A stretch of DNA of 64,000 bases from Streptomyces clavifer (GTDB taxonomy: Bacteria; Actinomycetota; Actinomycetes; Streptomycetales; Streptomycetaceae). A program made the position numbers and the translations under genes. The stretch is from assembly GCA_014651175.1 (NCBI GenBank), contig BMWJ01000010.1:62001-126000 (forward strand). The letters are read 5' to 3'. The notes beneath the pieces are model-generated. The model searched no databases. It saw nothing but the letters and a program-made list of their open reading frames with translations, and was not told the origin of the DNA. Shown in pieces: positions 61,057 through 64,000 of this stretch (position 1 is its first letter; every line of letters starts with the position of its first letter).

Positions 61057-62700
61057 TCAGCTGTCCGTGAGCAGCTCGTCCGCGTCGACGATCCGGTACG
61101 CGTACCCCTGCTCGGCCAGGAACCGCTGGCGGTGCGCGGCGAAGTCCTGGTCGATCGTGTCGCGCGCGACCACCGAGTAGAACCGGGCCTCGTGCCCGTC
61201 GGCCTTCGGCCGCAGCACCCGGCCGAGCCGCTGGGCCTCCTCCTGGCGCGAGCCGAACGTTCCCGACACCTGGATGGCGACCGTCGCCTCCGGCAGGTCG
61301 ATCGAGAAGTTCGCCACCTTCGACACGACCAGCACGCTGATCTCGCCCTCGCGGAACGCGCCGAACAGCTTCTCGCGCTGCGCGTTGCTGGTCTCGCCCT
61401 TGATCACCGGGGCGTCCAGGTGCTCACCGAGCTCGTCGAGCTGGTCGATGTACTGCCCGATGACGAGGGTCTGCTCACCCTGGTGCTTGCGGACGAGTGC
61501 CTCGGTGACCTTGCGCTTCGTCGCGGTCGTCGCGCAGAACCGGTACTTCTCCTCGGCCTCGGCCGTCGCGTACGCCAGCCGTTCCGAGTCGGTCAGATTG
61601 ACACGGACCTCGACGCAGTCGGCGGGCGCGATGTAGCCCTGCGCCTCGATCTCCTTCCACGGCGCGTCGAACCGCTTGGGCCCGATGAGCGAGAAGACGT
61701 CCGACTCCCGCCCGTCCTCGCGCACCAGCGTGGCGGTGAGGCCGAGGCGCCGCCGGGCCTGGAGATCGGCGGTGAACTTGAAGACGGGCGCGGGCAGCAG
61801 GTGCACCTCGTCGTAGATGACCAGACCCCAGTCGCGGGAGTCGAACAGCTCCAGGTGCGGGTAGACGCCCTTGCGGCGGGTCGTCAGCACCTGGTACGTG
61901 GCGATGGTGACCGGCCGGATCTCCTTGCGCGTACCGCTGTACTCGCCGATCTCGTCCTCGGTCAGCGAGGTCCGCTTCACCAGCTCGTGCTTCCACTGCC
62001 GGGCCGAGACGGTGTTGGTGACCAGGATCAGCGTCGTCGCCTTGGCCTCCGCCATCGCACCGGCACCGACCAGCGTCTTCCCGGCACCGCAGGGGAGGAC
62101 GACGACACCGGACCCGCCGTGCCAGAACCCCTCGACGGCCTGCTTCTGGTACGGGCGCAGTGCCCAGCCGTCCTGGTCGAGCTCGATCGGGTGCGCCTCG
62201 CCGTCGACGTACCCGGCGAGGTCCTCGGCCGGCCAGCCCAGCTTCAGGAGCGTCTGCTTGATCTGCCCGCGCTCGGAGGGGTGCACGGCCACGGTGTCCG
62301 GGTCGAGGCGCGCCCCGACCAGCGGCTGGACCTTCTTCGAGCGGAGGATCTCCTCCAGCACCGGCCGGTCGTTGGAGGTCAGCACCAGGCCGTGCACGGG
62401 GTGCTTGGACAGGGTGAGGCGGCCGTACCGCGCCATCGTCTCGGCGATGTCGACGAGGAGCGCGTGCGGCACGGGGTAGCGCGAGTACTCCACGAGCGCG
62501 TCGACGACCTGCTCGGCGTCGTGTCCCGCGGCGCGGGCGTTCCACAGGCCGAGCGGCGTGACCCGGTAGGTGTGGATGTGCTCGGGCGCACGCTCCAGCT
62601 CCGCGAACGGGGCGATCACACGACGGCAGGCGTCCGCCTGGTCGTGGTCGACTTCGAGGAGCAGCGTCTTGTCACTCTGGACGATGAGGGGTCCGGTCAC
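61057..62700 (-). CDS. DNA repair helicase XPB
   Basis: GTG at 62700 with GGAAAGGG 9 nt upstream gives 547 aa starting MTGPLIVQSDKTLLLEVDHD. The N-terminal domain is followed by superfamily 2 motifs: LRPYQKQAVEGFW, Walker A LPCGAGKTLVGAG, DEVH box VIYDEVHLLPAP, LGLTATLVRED, and motif VI QRLGRVLRPK. Bacterial XPB unwinds DNA 3' to 5' and is common in actinobacteria, though its repair role is less clear than for UvrD. The gene is alone between a small hypothetical gene and the divergent acidic protein. Confidence 0.95.
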   Translation of the reverse strand: MTGPLIVQSDKTLLLEVDHDQADACRRVIAPFAELERAPEHIHTYRVTPLGLWNARAAGHDAEQVVDALVEYSRYPVPHALLVDIAETMARYGRLTLSKHPVHGLVLTSNDRPVLEEILRSKKVQPLVGARLDPDTVAVHPSERGQIKQTLLKLGWPAEDLAGYVDGEAHPIELDQDGWALRPYQKQAVEGFWHGGSGVVVLPCGAGKTLVGAGAMAEAKATTLILVTNTVSARQWKHELVKRTSLTEDEIGEYSGTRKEIRPVTIATYQVLTTRRKGVYPHLELFDSRDWGLVIYDEVHLLPAPVFKFTADLQARRRLGLTATLVREDGRESDVFSLIGPKRFDAPWKEIEAQGYIAPADCVEVRVNLTDSERLAYATAEAEEKYRFCATTATKRKVTEALVRKHQGEQTLVIGQYIDQLDELGEHLDAPVIKGETSNAQREKLFGAFREGEISVLVVSKVANFSIDLPEATVAIQVSGTFGSRQEEAQRLGRVLRPKADGHEARFYSVVARDTIDQDFAAHRQRFLAEQGYAYRIVDADELLTDS

Positions 62701-62885
62701 GCGCGTCGGCCCTTTCCTGCGGGGGGTGGTCGTCCGGGTGCGAACGGCCAAACGTCCAGTGTGCCGCATCGGGGGCGTGAGCGGGGGGCTACGTTGAGGG
62801 CATGAGCCGGGACCGCGCGCGAGGAGCCACATGAAGGTTTCTTCATCCTGGCTTCATCCTGGCCCGCGGACGCGGCAGGCAGGCT

Positions 62886-63233
62886 GTGCGCATGGCCTTC
62901 TCGCACCGCATCGCCACCCTGGCAGCCGTCGTCGCGATCCCTCTGGGCATAGCCGCGACCAGCTACGCGCTGGCCGACAGCCCCACGAAGCCGGAAGTCC
63001 CCGGCCGGGTCGAGCTGAACACGGGCTCGCCCTCGGGCAGCCCGGATCCCGGCGCCACGGGCCGTCCGAGCCCGAGCGGCACGGGCAGTCCGGACGGCGG
63101 CGTCACGACCGTGCCCGACGGCGCCTCGCCCACGGCGCCGCCGAGCGACGTCGTCGTCCCGCAGCCGCCCGCCACTGACAGCACCGACGACGATGACGAC
63201 ACCGACAACGATGACGACACCGACGACGGATGA
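62886..63233 (+). CDS. Small secreted protein with Asp-rich tail
   Basis: From GTG 62886 (or ATG 62892) the 115-residue product has a signal peptide ending near SYALADS, a Ser/Gly/Pro/Thr-rich linker and an acidic tail DSTDDDDDTDNDDDTDDG likely to bind metal ions. No enzyme domain. It overlaps the following sensor-kinase gene by 23 or 41 bp, and so is co-transcribed. A role as ligand-binding partner of the kinase is possible. ATG at 62892 gives a more standard start. Confidence 0.75.
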   Translation: MRMAFSHRIATLAAVVAIPLGIAATSYALADSPTKPEVPGRVELNTGSPSGSPDPGATGRPSPSGTGSPDGGVTTVPDGASPTAPPSDVVVPQPPATDSTDDDDDTDNDDDTDDG

Positions 63234-64000
63234 GCCGCTCCCGGCAGGGCACCGGCTCTCCGCCCGGGTCCGCATCCTGCTCTGGCTGCTGGTGGTGATG
63301 ACCGTGGCACTCGCCGCGGTCGCCGCCACGACCCGTTCCATCCTGCTGGGCGACCTGGACCACCGGATCAGCACGCTGCTCGCCCAGGAGACCCGCGAGT
63401 TCGCGAACTTCGTGGAGCACGGCAGGGACCCCGCCACGGGCGCCCCCTTCGACGGCCCGCAGCGGCTGCTGGAGGTGCATCTGCAGCGGCAGTACGCGGA
63501 CACCGGTGAGGAGCTGCTCGCCGTCGTCAGCGGGACGTCCGGCTCCTCGACGCTCCGGCAGAACCGTGAGATCTCCACCGGCCTGCCCCTTCACCGGGAC
63601 CGTGCCTCGGTGAAGGCGATCACCGGATCGTCGCAGAGCACGGGGACCCTCCAGCGGCCGCGGGGCGAGATCCGCTGGGCGAAGGTCGACGTCGGCACCG
63701 CCGGCACCACTCCGCAGGGGACCTTCGTGGTCGCCTTCCACGCGGACGGCGAACGGGCCATGGTGAACGACGTCTTCCGGATCCTGCTCGCGATCTCGTG
63801 CGTCGCCCTGCTGATGACCACGGGTATCGCCTGGGTCGTCGCGGGACGCATACTCGCACCCGTCCGGCTGGTACGCGCCACGGCGGCGCAGCTCACCGAG
63901 CAGGACCTCACCCGCCGTATCCCCGTCCACGGGCGGGACGACATCTCGGCGCTCGCCGAGACCTTCAACGCGATGCTGGACCGGCTGGAGCGCGCGTTCG
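63211..64000 (+). CDS. Sensor histidine kinase, partial (HAMP), runs off the window
   Basis: The open frame continues to the end of the window without a stop. ATG at 63211 gives MTTPTTDEPLPAGHRLSARV, then a membrane helix (ILLWLLVVMTVALAAVA), an outer domain of about 150 residues (EFANFVEHG, LLEVHLQRQYADTGEEL), a second membrane helix (ILLAISCVALLMTTGIAWVV) and a HAMP domain (APVRLVRATAAQLTEQDLTR). The kinase core lies beyond the window. An in-frame ATG at 63193 adds another MTTPTT repeat. This layout is the two-helix OmpR-type sensor kinase; a response regulator is expected nearby. Confidence 0.9.
   Translation, partial: MTTPTTDEPLPAGHRLSARVRILLWLLVVMTVALAAVAATTRSILLGDLDHRISTLLAQETREFANFVEHGRDPATGAPFDGPQRLLEVHLQRQYADTGEELLAVVSGTSGSSTLRQNREISTGLPLHRDRASVKAITGSSQSTGTLQRPRGEIRWAKVDVGTAGTTPQGTFVVAFHADGERAMVNDVFRILLAISCVALLMTTGIAWVVAGRILAPVRLVRATAAQLTEQDLTRRIPVHGRDDISALAETFNAMLDRLERAF

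Overview
This window is high-GC actinobacterial chromosome, almost certainly Streptomyces. The evidence is GC-rich third codon positions in all genes, frequent GTG/TTG starts with AGGAG-like ribosome sites, a GAF-PAS-GGDEF protein of CdgB type, DasR-type operators, a GroEL with a [10 protein letters not shown] tail, and many secreted polysaccharidases. From memory the gene order at about 3-22 kb (terD, arfB, acetyltransferase, flavin reductase, cdgB, nagKA, otsAB, threonine synthase-like gene, cysO-like gene, csp, groEL) resembles the SCO42xx region of S. coelicolor; I could not check this. No tRNA, rRNA, CRISPR array, insertion sequence or prophage was seen.

Layout. 0-5.6 kb: pentapeptide-repeat protein, M1 lipoprotein peptidase, TerD, ArfB rescue factor, sugar O-acetyltransferase, flavin reductase. 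5.6-8.7 kb: cdgB with a palindrome-rich promoter, and a membrane-anchored carbohydrate-binding protein. 8.7-13.6 kb: N-acetylglucosamine catabolism (nagK-nagA, PfkB kinase) divergent from a sugar-binding lipoprotein, with a DasR-like site between them. 13.7-17 kb: compatible solutes (otsB, otsA, glucosyl-3-phosphoglycerate synthase). 17.1-18.9 kb: a SAM-I riboswitch upstream of a threonine synthase-like PLP enzyme and a sulfur-carrier protein. 19-21.6 kb: cold-shock protein and CIRCE-controlled groEL. 22.5-34.6 kb: a beta-glucan island with GH1 glucosidase, ABC importer, GH81 endo-1,3-beta-glucanase, LacI regulator and GH9 cellulase. 34.9-40 kb: DHFR-like protein, TetR/oxidoreductase pair, two-component system with an unusual kinase. 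40.2-42.4 kb: small proteins, a PRC-barrel gene and a duplicated, partly decayed cassette. 42.4-45.6 kb: a three-gene membrane operon in which two proteins share a short amyloid-like motif. 45.8-49.3 kb: N-acetylmuramic acid use (murR-murQ-murP). 49.5-58.3 kb: small proteins, two MFS exporters, HD hydrolase, 5-oxoprolinase (pxpABC), cutC with a DasR-like site, AAA ATPase, TetR. 58.3-64 kb: HelD-type ATPase, XPB helicase, and a small acidic secreted protein overlapping a truncated sensor kinase.

How the genes work together. Much of the window handles amino sugars and polysaccharides: nagKA, murPQR and probably cutC deal with GlcNAc/MurNAc from chitin or peptidoglycan, while the glucan island covers secreted hydrolysis, import and intracellular hydrolysis under a local LacI operator that differs by one base per half-site from the CebR box in front of the neighbouring cellulase. 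The most interesting candidates are (i) the SAM-riboswitch / threonine synthase-like / sulfur-carrier unit, which may make homocysteine rather than threonine, (ii) the membrane operon with a shared amyloid-like motif, (iii) cutC under a DasR-like operator, and (iv) the decaying PRC-barrel/hydrophobic-peptide duplication.
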